This document shows positions 15,135 through 22,264 of a stretch of 25,239 bases of DNA, piece after piece. The translations under genes were made by a program, and so were the position numbers. Source of the DNA: Bacillota bacterium (GTDB lineage Bacteria > Bacillota_E > Sulfobacillia > Sulfobacillales > Sulfobacillaceae); assembly GCA_021820645.1 (NCBI GenBank), contig JAKADJ010000001.1:28241-53479 (forward strand), in the 5' to 3' direction. A model generated the notes under the pieces. It ran no database searches. It saw nothing but the letters and a program-made list of their open reading frames with translations, and was not told the DNA's origin. Every line of letters begins with the position of its first letter. The stretch's first letter is position 1.

Positions 15135-15914
15135 TTAATCAAGGGCCGGTACATCACCCTGTGGCGTCGTTCGCTTTTCGTCTAGCGATCCCAAAACGTA
15201 GTAGTGGGCTGCCTTCCACATAAAGCCGCACAACCCTATCGATACCGCTGAAAGCACAATCATGCCGATCAACGGGGAAAAGGTGGTCCAGGCCACTCCC
15301 GCGGCCAACATCTCTGCGACGACAATTCCCAGTAGCCAAGCCCATGCCATCAGAAGCTTTTCTAGGAGCGCTGTGCCTAACCATCCCATAAATTCGATGA
15401 CCGAGCCCCCAGGATGCCCGAGACGCCACGGCCACCACCAAAACACCGTAGGCAAGACGACTATGGCCAACGCACTACTGACCCCAATATTCAGTCCCGA
15501 ATGCCCATTCCCGGGGAAAATCGGCACCCCCATGATCGCTAACGTACCCCACGACACCATGAGCAAGACCCCGGCCATAATGCTTCCCACTACGCGGGAC
15601 CGAGTCTTAAGAGAACTCCCCACAATACGTCGGCTGATCCCGATCCCAAGAGCCATGAGCACGGCACTACTGATGAGGATACGTCCCCAGGATGCCGTCA
15701 ATGCCGTCAGATTGTGTTCAAATGCGAACCCGATTATCGGATCGTTTATCGGTTGGATCCGAAAAAACAAAAACGGAACGACGGCAGGATTCACCACGGA
15801 CCACAAAGTCACCGCCAACGTCGCAAATCCCATGGGGACGAGCCAATTATTTTTCCAGGCAGCACGCCAATAAGTCGATGAACGCTCCCAAGAGTCTGTC
15901 CACGGTTTATTCAT
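15135..15914 (-). CDS. Six-helix membrane protein of unknown function in oxidase cluster
   Basis: 259 aa, about six hydrophobic segments, with a hydrophilic N-terminus (WTDSWERSSTYWRAAWKNNW) and a charged C-terminal tail (SLDEKRTTPQGD). I do not recognise the family and see no cofactor-binding motif. Single histidines occur at FEHNL, GNGHSG, RLGHPG and KAAHYY. ATG 15914 is chosen because GGGGAG lies 7 nt upstream; an open frame to 15929 precedes that site. The gene is 30 bp downstream of the 104-aa membrane protein and upstream of the cupredoxin, so a role in quinol or donor oxidation, heme or copper delivery is possible but unproven. Confidence 0.78.
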   Translation of the reverse strand: MNKPWTDSWERSSTYWRAAWKNNWLVPMGFATLAVTLWSVVNPAVVPFLFFRIQPINDPIIGFAFEHNLTALTASWGRILISSAVLMALGIGISRRIVGSSLKTRSRVVGSIMAGVLLMVSWGTLAIMGVPIFPGNGHSGLNIGVSSALAIVVLPTVFWWWPWRLGHPGGSVIEFMGWLGTALLEKLLMAWAWLLGIVVAEMLAAGVAWTTFSPLIGMIVLSAVSIGLCGFMWKAAHYYVLGSLDEKRTTPQGDVPALD

Positions 15915-15944
15915 AAAACATCTCCCCATCTGCCTTCATGTCTG

Positions 15945-16259
15945 TTATTGTCCTAGTCCGGACGGCAGGTTACCGGAATGGGTAGTCTGATACTGTTTGA
16001 GTTCCGCGCGATGCTGTCGTGCGTCATACCACATGGTAGAGCGACGGCTGGTCTCCGGTTTTGACGCCACACGAGGAAAGGCATAAATCCCCATGGCTGA
16101 TGTCAGTGTGATAAAGGTTAATACGGCCATGATGAGGTGTAGTCCCAATAAGCGGCGTCGCAAAGGCCGCCTTTTCGCGTCGAATCGAATATAAAAGCTC
16201 AATCCCGTTAAATAAGTAACCAAATATGTCCCGTAAGCCACGTAGATCCAGTACTTCAT
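15945..16259 (-). CDS. Small membrane protein, paralogue of the 77-aa neighbour
   Basis: 104 aa with two hydrophobic helices: residues about 3-24 and a second beginning GLHLIMAVLTFITLTSAMG. They are joined by a basic loop (RFDAKRRPLRRR), so the loop should face the cytoplasm. A soluble C-terminal tail of about 40 residues follows. The layout and the L-H-x-x-M-A-x-x-T pattern at the start of helix 2 match the 77-aa protein encoded just upstream, so the two are probably paralogues. The histidine in the helix could bind heme if two chains pair; this is speculation. ATG 16259 has AAAGGAAG upstream. It lies between the 77-aa and the six-helix protein genes. Family not recognised. Confidence 0.75.
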   Translation of the reverse strand: MKYWIYVAYGTYLVTYLTGLSFYIRFDAKRRPLRRRLLGLHLIMAVLTFITLTSAMGIYAFPRVASKPETSRRSTMWYDARQHRAELKQYQTTHSGNLPSGLGQ

Positions 16260-16342
16260 GAAAAAAGCCGCTTCCTTTCAGAGCACCGAGCCTCAAGACC
16301 AATGGGATGGCTTTGGGTCCTCTATCAACTACCACCGCGGTG

Positions 16343-16576
16343 TTAGGGGATATGGATCGTTATTACCGTCACCGTGAAGAGTCCCAATGTAACAGTCGCC
16401 AACATCACATGCAGGCTAACCCATCGGAACGGCAAGGTTTTTCGTGTTAGCGGCACGGCGCCAGAATTGGTGGGTCGTCGCTTGGGTGGACCAAACAGCG
16501 CAAACCCAAAAAACAAAAATGCACCACTGGCTGACGATGCCAGTAAGCCCAAATATGTCCAGACTAAGTAACTCAT
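16343..16576 (-). CDS. Small two-helix membrane protein, first gene of oxidase cluster
   Basis: 77 aa. Helix 1 is about residues 5-29 (YLGLLASSASGAFLFFGFALF), then a basic loop (GPPKRRPTNSG...TRKTLPFRW), then helix 2 (SLHVMLATVTLGLFTVTVI) ending at the C-terminus. The loop charge and the L-H-x-M-L-A-x-x-T start of helix 2 mirror the 104-aa protein downstream. ATG 16576 is preceded by AAAGGAG at good spacing. Not a family I recognise. By gene order it heads the minus-strand oxidase cluster. Confidence 0.75.
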   Translation of the reverse strand: MSYLVWTYLGLLASSASGAFLFFGFALFGPPKRRPTNSGAVPLTRKTLPFRWVSLHVMLATVTLGLFTVTVITIHIP

Positions 16577-16617
16577 AGTGGGCTCCTTTATGTCTCGTCA
16601 CACCTCGTATTTTCGGC

Positions 16618-16623
16618 TACAAT
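16618..16623 (+). promoter_or_regulatory. Possible -10 element for the 35-aa gene
   Basis: GCTACAATG carries TACAAT, the same -10 context seen upstream of the DUF190 gene (25137-25142) and the diguanylate cyclase (22215-22220). No good -35 is seen at 16-18 nt. Confidence 0.3.
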
Positions 16624-16671
16624 GACGTACACACGCCGTCTTCGTGTTGCTGCCGAAAGGAGAGTCTCTGC

Positions 16672-16779
16672 ATGAACTTCACGCTAGTTTCAGCCCTTAT
16701 CTTCTTAGCTGCCCTCATCCTGGTGATTATTGTCGGAATTGGGGAGCGTAAACACGGACATGCGCGAGACGACGACTAG
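16672..16779 (+). CDS. 35-aa single-helix membrane protein
   Basis: ATG at 16672 lies 9 nt after AAAGGAG. The product starts MNFTLVSALIFLAALILVII and continues through a GIGERKHGHARDDD tail to TAG at 16779: one membrane helix followed by a short charged, His-containing tail. It is too short for family recognition, but the strong ribosome binding site and clean helix-plus-tail design support a real gene. It converges on the 32-aa gene with 3 bp between stops and lies next to the oxidase cluster. Small oxidase subunits of this kind are known in other organisms, so that is one possible role. Confidence 0.6.
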   Translation: MNFTLVSALIFLAALILVIIVGIGERKHGHARDDD

Positions 16780-16782
16780 TGA

Positions 16783-16881
16783 CTAAAATTTATAATCCTT
16801 CAATAAGGTAATTGACAAGATTACGACGACTGCCACAAAGAGTGGTACTGCGGTCAAGAAAACTGTCTCGACAAAGGCCAT
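16783..16881 (-). CDS. 32-aa single-helix membrane protein
   Basis: ATG at 16881 lies 7 nt after GAGGAGGG, and the product begins MAFVETVFLTAVPLFVAVVV, followed by ILSITLLKDYKF. It is a single membrane helix with a short basic end. The open frame to 16992 is longer, but the extension has no ribosome binding site and crosses a terminator. It resembles very small respiratory-complex subunits in size only. It is convergent with the 35-aa gene. Confidence 0.6.
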   Translation of the reverse strand: MAFVETVFLTAVPLFVAVVVILSITLLKDYKF

Positions 16882-16915
16882 TGTGCGCCCTCCTCTCATC
16901 CTGTTTCCATCACTT

Positions 16916-16940
16916 AAAAAATAGATCCTATGTTTAGGAT
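16916..16940 (-). terminator. Terminator after the 17059-18147 membrane-protein gene
   Basis: Minus strand ATCCTA, loop AACA, TAGGAT, then CTA and six T. The stem is short (6 bp, extendable). It separates the gene above from the 32-aa gene. Confidence 0.6.
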
Positions 16941-16964
16941 AGGAGATTCCGGATTTTCGCACAA
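16936..16964 (-). promoter_or_regulatory. Weak promoter candidate for the 32-aa gene
   Basis: Minus strand TTGTGC (16964-16959), 17-nt spacer, TATCCT (16941-16936). The -10 overlaps the terminator hairpin arm, so transcription could start inside the terminator. Confidence 0.3.
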
Positions 16965-17058
16965 GGGATGGGACTAATTTCCCCGGGGTCACTGCAGAGT
17001 TCCGCGAGAACGTTGTCTACCTATCGAACCGCTGCGAAGCCTAACGAAAGAGGAAAAT

Positions 17059-18147
17059 CTAGTCATGAGCCAGGGTACCCGTATCGCAATCGTCCGCCGC
17101 CCACGATATCGGGTCTTTGCCAACCGATTCCGATTTTCTCAGAGACAGAAATACCACGACGAAGATTAATGCAGGGAGTCCGGTATTCGGATCACTTGCC
17201 AACCCACCAAGCACTCCATAGTCCTGGCAAAGAGCCCAAGTGAGGATAACCCACACCGCCGTAACCCACGCCACGACTCTACTGGGCCACAATCCCCATC
17301 CCAGTGCTAAAAGCACCAACATCAGGACAATTACCGTGTTGATTAGGTGGGGATGGTCCAATAAAAGTCGCGCGGTCGCATAGACTGGAGCGGAAATCCA
17401 GTGTGGTTGGGGCATCTCGGCCATGTTAAAGGTCGCATTGGAAAGTATTCGACCGGTCCAATAGCCATCTGGCGGCCATATTTCGAGCACCGCCATAAAT
17501 CCCCACAGAATCGTAAATCCTCGGGCGATCCAACGTTGCACACGCGCCTTGGTAAACCGCTCGGGGGGGACGAGCAAGGCCAACGCCGCCAGACCATAAA
17601 ATAACGAAGCCCCAGGTGCCCCTGCCAACCAACTATTCTCACCCGGCACCAAAAGACCGCCGATTCCTTCACCCATAACCCATACCCATAACGACCATAA
17701 AACCGCCGCCCAAAGCGCGATACGGGCCCATCGCCCTTCTCGTCCCCATATCATGGTTACGCCGATTCCCAATTGCAACCACACCGTACAGGTGTCCCAA
17801 AACATCGGATGCCGTGCCCATTGAACAACCCCAGCCTCCATGAGATTAAAAAGCCAAAAGGGTTGACCATTTAAATTAGGCACTAAATAATGCGGAACAA
17901 ATTCTGTACTCATCGCGGGTTGTGCCTGCAGGAGACCAGCCAGGATCCATAGCCCACCAAACCCCCACCAAAGCATCCTGCGCTCCGGTAACGAAGTCCC
18001 TGGCGCGGACTGGAAACGAGCCTTGCGTTGGTTGCGCACCCACCACCGTCCTACGGCCACCGCTACGCCGATGATCACCAATTCTTTCAGTAAGATCCCG
18101 TAAAATTGCCACAAAATTAACGCGGTGGGATGGTTACTCATATCCAT
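17059..18147 (-). CDS. Conserved integral membrane protein of unknown function
   Basis: 362 aa with about nine hydrophobic helices. The pattern WILAGLLQAQPAMSTEFVPH, GQPFWLF, HPMFWDTCTVWLQLGIG and VWVMGEGIGGLLVPG, followed by LAGAPGASLFYGLAAL, recalls a widespread, mostly actinobacterial membrane family of unknown role. I know no assigned function. His/Trp-rich segments near HPMFWDT and MPQPHWIS could face a cofactor or metal. ATG 18147 is used because GGAGGT lies 7 nt upstream; codons up to 18165 precede that site. It has its own promoter (18186-18214) and terminator (16916-16940), so it is a single-gene unit next to the oxidase cluster. Confidence 0.8.
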   Translation of the reverse strand: MDMSNHPTALILWQFYGILLKELVIIGVAVAVGRWWVRNQRKARFQSAPGTSLPERRMLWWGFGGLWILAGLLQAQPAMSTEFVPHYLVPNLNGQPFWLFNLMEAGVVQWARHPMFWDTCTVWLQLGIGVTMIWGREGRWARIALWAAVLWSLWVWVMGEGIGGLLVPGENSWLAGAPGASLFYGLAALALLVPPERFTKARVQRWIARGFTILWGFMAVLEIWPPDGYWTGRILSNATFNMAEMPQPHWISAPVYATARLLLDHPHLINTVIVLMLVLLALGWGLWPSRVVAWVTAVWVILTWALCQDYGVLGGLASDPNTGLPALIFVVVFLSLRKSESVGKDPISWAADDCDTGTLAHD

Positions 18148-18185
18148 GAATGCCACCTCCAACACAGGATCACCAAGCCATCAGC

Positions 18186-18214
18186 ATTATAAGAGACGCC
18201 TGGCATCCTCGCAA
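18186..18214 (-). promoter_or_regulatory. sigmaA-type promoter of the conserved membrane-protein gene
   Basis: Minus strand TTGCGA (18214-18209), 17-nt spacer, perfect TATAAT (18191-18186), giving a leader of about 30 nt that contains GGAGGT. Confidence 0.7.
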
Positions 18215-18329
18215 ACTCGATCGCGTGGGGTCGTTAAGCAGTAGTCACCATAGAGGGTTTGATGGTAGGATGCCTTCAATGATACTCCCCGGATGACGGG
18301 CATTAATCGTTGGTGAGGAGACTGATCTC

Positions 18330-20435
18330 GTGCTCATCGTGACCGAAAAGCCTTCTGTAGGACGCGACATTGCCCACGCCTTGGGGCCGCATGTCACATC
18401 GCACGACGGATATCTTACGGTAGGTGACGATACCATTACCTGGGGCTTTGGCCATCTCGTGACGCTAGCTAGTCCTGAAACCTATCAGGCGGAATGGAAA
18501 CGCTGGACGCTTGATACATTGCCCATGCTCCCGGATCCCTTCACATTAGAACCGGTACCCAAAACCTTAAAGCAATTGCGGCTCATCGCCAAGTTAATGC
18601 GGGGTGCCGACCTTATTTTAAGCGCCACCGATGCGGATCGCGAAGGCGAGCTAATTTTTCGCTATATCTATGAATGGGCCGCCGTTACGGCGCCCGTAAA
18701 ACGGCTCTGGTTGTCCGAAAACACCGTATCGGGTATTCAGACCGCACTGGCCGCAGCAAAACCTTTGGCACACTATAATTCACTCGCCGAAGCCGCTAAA
18801 GCCCGGAGTCAGGCCGACTGGCTGGTCGGCCTCAATGCCACCCGGGCATTTACGATTCGCCATGGGCAGCGAGGGCAAGGCGCCTTATCGGTCGGCCGAG
18901 TGCAGACACCTACGCTACGCCTCATTGTCGACCGGGACCGCGCGATTCGCGAGTTCACTCCCACGCCATATTGGCAGCTCGTCGTGACGTTTCGCGCTCC
19001 ACAAGGCGAGTACCAGGGCGTCTGGTTTCGTTCCGACGGCAAAGACACCACGGATCGCTTTAATGGTCGCGAGGAAGCGGACCGCATCGCCGCCAAAATA
19101 AATCCAGACGACGACGGAAAAATCCTGTCGATTGAGAAAAAACGGGTAACCGTTCACCCCCCACTCCTTTTCTCGCTGAACGATCTGCAAAAAGAGGCCA
19201 ATCGCCGGTTCGGCCTCACGGCCCAACAAACATTGGACGTGGCACAAGCCTTATACGAAAAACATCTCATCAGCTATCCACGTACCGATGCACGGCACGT
19301 AACCCACGCCATCGCCGCTAGCTTCGGCAGTCGACTGAAAACCATTTTAGAGACCAGCGCTTACCGAAGCCTCGCCGACAGTTTACCCGACCCACTCCGC
19401 GTAAAACGCCTGGTCGATGATGCCAAAGTGGCAACGGCGGGTCATTATGCCATGATTCCTACCGGCGCGGTACCCCACGGACTGCCTGACCGAGAAGCGA
19501 AGATTTTCGACCTCGTTGCGCGCCGCCTCATTGCCAGCCTCATGCCCTCAGGAACCGATGAGCGTACCGTGGTCATTACGGAAGTGGCTGCCGAACTCTT
19601 TCAAACCCGCGGCACCACCGTCATCGAGGCCGGATGGCGCGCGGCCCTTAAGGCGCTTCCCGAAGATAACGACGAGGAATCTGCCGACGCTAAATCTGGT
19701 CGCCCCACCAAAATACCTCTCGGTCTCAAAAAAAGCCAGGCGGTGACGGTCGATCACAGTGACGTACAGAGTAAAGAAACCAAGGCGCCCCCGGCCCTTA
19801 ACGATGCCAGCCTGCTTGCCCTGATGGAAAAGTTCGGCCTCGGGACTCCAGCGACCCGCGCTCGCATCGTCGAAGTGCTCCTGACGCGCGATTACATCGA
19901 GCGCAGCAAGAAAACGCTGGTTTCGACGGAGAAGGGCCGCACCCTTCTGACCTTGGTCCCCGATGACATCCAGAATCCAGACATGACGGGAACTTGGGAA
20001 TCTCGTTTGGAGGCGATCGCCGATGGCCGCGAAGATGCCGCCCCATTCCTCGAGGACATCCGGCTTTACACTACCCAGATCGTCAACGCAGCTAAGCAAC
20101 AAAAAGCCCAAATCATCGCAAGTGATTTCGGGCTCTGCCCTGTGTGTAGAACCGGGCAGGTCATTGCCGGAAAAAAAGGATACGGGTGCAGCCGTTGGCG
20201 CGAAGGCTGCTCGTTTACGATTTGGCACCAACTAGCGGGAAAAAAGCTCTCCGAGACACAAATCAAAACGCTTTTGGCGGGAAAGACCACTGCCCTGTTA
20301 AAAGGATTTAAAAGCAAAGCTGGTAAGTCCTTCAGCGCCAAACTTCATCTCGATCCCTCCACCGGAAAGGTCGAATTTATCTTTTCTGCGCCCCCGAAGT
20401 CTACCCCAAAACCGTCGACCCGACGCTCGATGTAA
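18330..20435 (+). CDS. topB: DNA topoisomerase III
   Basis: 701 aa type IA topoisomerase, close to the usual TopB size. It cuts one strand through a tyrosine to relax negative supercoils and separate recombination or replication intermediates. Toprim domain: LIVTEKPSVGRDIAHALG at the start and SATDADREGELIFRYIYEW. Catalytic Tyr316 lies in LISYPRTDARHV. HYAMIPTGAVP and GLGTPATRARIVEVLLTRDYI complete the central signatures. The C-terminus carries one zinc ribbon from Cys603 (CPVC...C...C; C-x2-C-x13-C-x6-C), then a basic tail. The GTG start at 18330 follows AGGAG at 9 nt. The upstream gap 18215-18329 holds only a weak TTGATG-N16-GATACT promoter-like match. Confidence 0.95.
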   Translation: MLIVTEKPSVGRDIAHALGPHVTSHDGYLTVGDDTITWGFGHLVTLASPETYQAEWKRWTLDTLPMLPDPFTLEPVPKTLKQLRLIAKLMRGADLILSATDADREGELIFRYIYEWAAVTAPVKRLWLSENTVSGIQTALAAAKPLAHYNSLAEAAKARSQADWLVGLNATRAFTIRHGQRGQGALSVGRVQTPTLRLIVDRDRAIREFTPTPYWQLVVTFRAPQGEYQGVWFRSDGKDTTDRFNGREEADRIAAKINPDDDGKILSIEKKRVTVHPPLLFSLNDLQKEANRRFGLTAQQTLDVAQALYEKHLISYPRTDARHVTHAIAASFGSRLKTILETSAYRSLADSLPDPLRVKRLVDDAKVATAGHYAMIPTGAVPHGLPDREAKIFDLVARRLIASLMPSGTDERTVVITEVAAELFQTRGTTVIEAGWRAALKALPEDNDEESADAKSGRPTKIPLGLKKSQAVTVDHSDVQSKETKAPPALNDASLLALMEKFGLGTPATRARIVEVLLTRDYIERSKKTLVSTEKGRTLLTLVPDDIQNPDMTGTWESRLEAIADGREDAAPFLEDIRLYTTQIVNAAKQQKAQIIASDFGLCPVCRTGQVIAGKKGYGCSRWREGCSFTIWHQLAGKKLSETQIKTLLAGKTTALLKGFKSKAGKSFSAKLHLDPSTGKVEFIFSAPPKSTPKPSTRRSM

Positions 20436-20495
20436 CATTTTTGCAATAGATGAGCGTTATAGTCGGGACGAAGACAATCGGATGAGGTGGCTTGG

Positions 20496-20792
20496 ATGCA
20501 AGCAAGAGAGTTGTTAGCGAATCAAGTAACCTATTTGAAATATTTATTAGCGTCACACCCAGACCAAGTGCCGGCAGAAAACCTACGCCCCACCTATATA
20601 ACCCTGCAGCAATTGGGTGATGACGACTTACCCGTCACCACGATGGACACTGTATATCGACTACGTCATACATTAGAGACTTGGCTAACGCACCCTCGCT
20701 CGGTGGGGGCCAGCACCGTGCAAGAAGTCATCCAGGTATTACATGAAGCGCTGACGGGACTCGGGCAGGCAAACCCTCCACAGTATGCCTAG
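20496..20792 (+). CDS. Hypothetical 98-aa protein
   Basis: Starts at ATG 20496, 8 nt after GAGG; an in-frame GTG at 20487 overlaps that site and is less likely. Soluble and helix-rich: MQARELLANQVTYLKYLLAS, then a Pro-containing linker and TMDTVYRLRHTLETWL. No recognised motif, cysteine pair or membrane helix. It lies 60 bp after topB on the same strand and converges on the anti-sigma gene with 8 bp between stops. Coding is supported by composition and by the lack of a competing frame, but function is unknown. Confidence 0.65.
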   Translation: MQARELLANQVTYLKYLLASHPDQVPAENLRPTYITLQQLGDDDLPVTTMDTVYRLRHTLETWLTHPRSVGASTVQEVIQVLHEALTGLGQANPPQYA

Positions 20793-20800
20793 GCTCAACG

Positions 20801-21559
20801 TTATAGAGGACCCGGTCTAAAGGATTGGACGACTCTCTGGGCCCACGTCCGGTCTTGCCCCTGGTCCCTCAGCGGATATTGGATCTGCAAGATATCTTCA
20901 ACCCGTAGGCCTAAAAAGACCTTATCTTCGGTCACGGTTGTCACACCATTGACGACATGGACACGCGACGCCAACACCCAGTTCCGCCCTCGTTGCAACA
21001 AGGTTTCCGGACCAAGCTGACGAATCCATGCGGAGGTGGTCCTGTGTAGGGCATTAATTTGACCATATACTTGCACTTCGGCCAGCGGGTGGACACTGTG
21101 CCAGATGGCCCCGTTAGCGGACGACTGGGATGGGACGCGAGTAAAAAAAGTCGGTAGCGCCACGGAGAAGTGGAACCGGGAGTTTTTGTAGACGGATGTG
21201 GGGATGGCTGCCATGACAGGGGCAAACGCCGGGCCGTTGGCAGCTCCGGCCGGAGGCTCATAGACCGGCGACGACGCCCTCGTATGCAGGGGTTGGAACT
21301 GAAGCGCCGTCCCCCCAGACGATGCGGCACGATGATCCGAGAGGGAGAGAAAGTGTGCGCCTCCCAGAAGCACCATGACCAGAGCCACCGCACTCCCCCA
21401 TTCCATCCAGTGCCGCCTCGGATGAGTAGGGGCCTCCTGATTAAAAAACCGGGTCTGGTCAAACCGGGCGCTCGGGGCTAGGACGCCCGGACCATATAAC
21501 GTGAACCAGCGGCGCATTTCCTCTTCATCAAATGGTTCTGGCGTTAGGCCCTCGTCCAT
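20801..21559 (-). CDS. Single-pass membrane protein, probable anti-sigma factor for the adjacent ECF sigma
   Basis: 252 aa. The cytoplasmic N-terminus is acidic (LTPEPFDEEEMRRWFTLYGPG), one helix spans about residues 54-73 (GSAVALVMVLLGGAHFLSL), and an outside domain of about 175 residues follows. No H-x3-C-x2-C zinc anti-sigma motif is seen, so if it is an anti-sigma factor it is of a non-zinc type. The start ATG at 21559 overlaps the sigma stop (TAATG), and its AAGGAG site lies inside the sigma gene, which shows translational coupling. Role is inferred from this coupling and topology; the outside domain would be the sensor or carry a linked function. Confidence 0.75.
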   Translation of the reverse strand: MDEGLTPEPFDEEEMRRWFTLYGPGVLAPSARFDQTRFFNQEAPTHPRRHWMEWGSAVALVMVLLGGAHFLSLSDHRAASSGGTALQFQPLHTRASSPVYEPPAGAANGPAFAPVMAAIPTSVYKNSRFHFSVALPTFFTRVPSQSSANGAIWHSVHPLAEVQVYGQINALHRTTSAWIRQLGPETLLQRGRNWVLASRVHVVNGVTTVTEDKVFLGLRVEDILQIQYPLRDQGQDRTWAQRVVQSFRPGPL

Positions 21560-22071
21560 TAGGAATGCTCCTTCCACAATGCTTTAAAGCGTAGTCGCGC
21601 CCGATACAGGCGGGTCCTCACGCTTCCCTCCGACATCTTTAAACGCCGCGCGATCTCTTTCGTGGACAAGTCTCCATAATAAAATAAAGAGAGGCACTCC
21701 CGGTCTTCAGCTTCTAATGTCTCGAGGACCTCTAAGACCGATACTTCCACACCTCGCGCCGGGTCTCCACCCCGGGTAGACCAATCGCGGAGATTTTCGA
21801 TCTCCTCCGGTTCGTCCAGGATGAGGGGTCTACGCGTCTTATCTCGGAGTGCATCATAAGCTAAATTACGCGTCACCGTATAAAGCCATCCCGGCTTAAG
21901 TTCTTGGGAAGGATGTCTGCCATGCCATTGATAGAGGCGTAAGAATGCCTCTTGGACCACATCCTGGGCCACCATGGCGTCTTGGACCAGGCTGTAGGCA
22001 AATTGGGTCATCCGGTCCCCCCAAGCCTCTACCCATCCCGAAATCCATTCCTGATCCGGCCATTCACTCAT
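21559..22071 (-). CDS. ECF-type RNA polymerase sigma factor
   Basis: 170 aa, typical of extracytoplasmic-function sigma factors with only regions 2 and 4. Region 2: FAYSLVQDAMVAQDVVQEAFLRLYQW and the -10 recognition part GWLYTVTRNLAYDALRDK. Region 4: LEAEDRECLSLFYYGDLS, then the helix-turn-helix TKEIARRLKMSEGSVRTRLYRAR. ATG 22071 lies 9 nt after GGAGG. The next gene overlaps the stop by one base and is a likely membrane anti-sigma partner. A candidate ECF promoter at 22093-22122 suggests autoregulation. The signal sensed is unknown. Confidence 0.93.
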   Translation of the reverse strand: MSEWPDQEWISGWVEAWGDRMTQFAYSLVQDAMVAQDVVQEAFLRLYQWHGRHPSQELKPGWLYTVTRNLAYDALRDKTRRPLILDEPEEIENLRDWSTRGGDPARGVEVSVLEVLETLEAEDRECLSLFYYGDLSTKEIARRLKMSEGSVRTRLYRARLRFKALWKEHS

Positions 22072-22092
22072 TCATGCAAGCCTCCATAACAA

Positions 22093-22122
22093 TAGACGCT
22101 TTGAACCCCGAAAAATGTCACA
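22093..22122 (-). promoter_or_regulatory. Candidate ECF-type promoter of the sigma operon
   Basis: Minus strand TGTGAC followed by ATTTTTC (22122-22110), then CGTCTA (22098-22093) 18 nt after TGTGAC. The AC-N-TTTTT block and CGTC -10 resemble ECF promoters, though the spacer is 1-2 nt longer than usual. The leader to the ATG would be about 16 nt. Confidence 0.45.
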
Positions 22123-22214
22123 GGATGGCCCTCTCCGATCTAAGTTTATGCCGTGACAGGCATCGCCGTATGCTAATTGCACCTTAGGGATGGATCCGAC
22201 GCCTTCCGTCTCGC

Positions 22215-22220
22215 TACAAT
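22215..22220 (+). promoter_or_regulatory. Possible -10 element for the diguanylate cyclase gene
   Basis: GCTACAATAAG holds TACAAT 44 bp upstream of the GTG start, but no clear -35 is present. Confidence 0.35.
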
Positions 22221-22264
22221 AAGTACGCGATCTTATTTTAAATAACTCATAGAAGAGGTTCGTA

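Noticed and set aside
15262..15873. 203-codon plus-strand open frame
   Set aside because: Antisense shadow of the six-helix membrane-protein gene, rich in Pro/Thr/Ile as expected for such a shadow.
19548..20231. 227-codon open frame antisense to topB
   Set aside because: Lies wholly inside the topoisomerase gene, whose motifs are unmistakable; no ribosome binding site or recognisable motif on the antisense strand.
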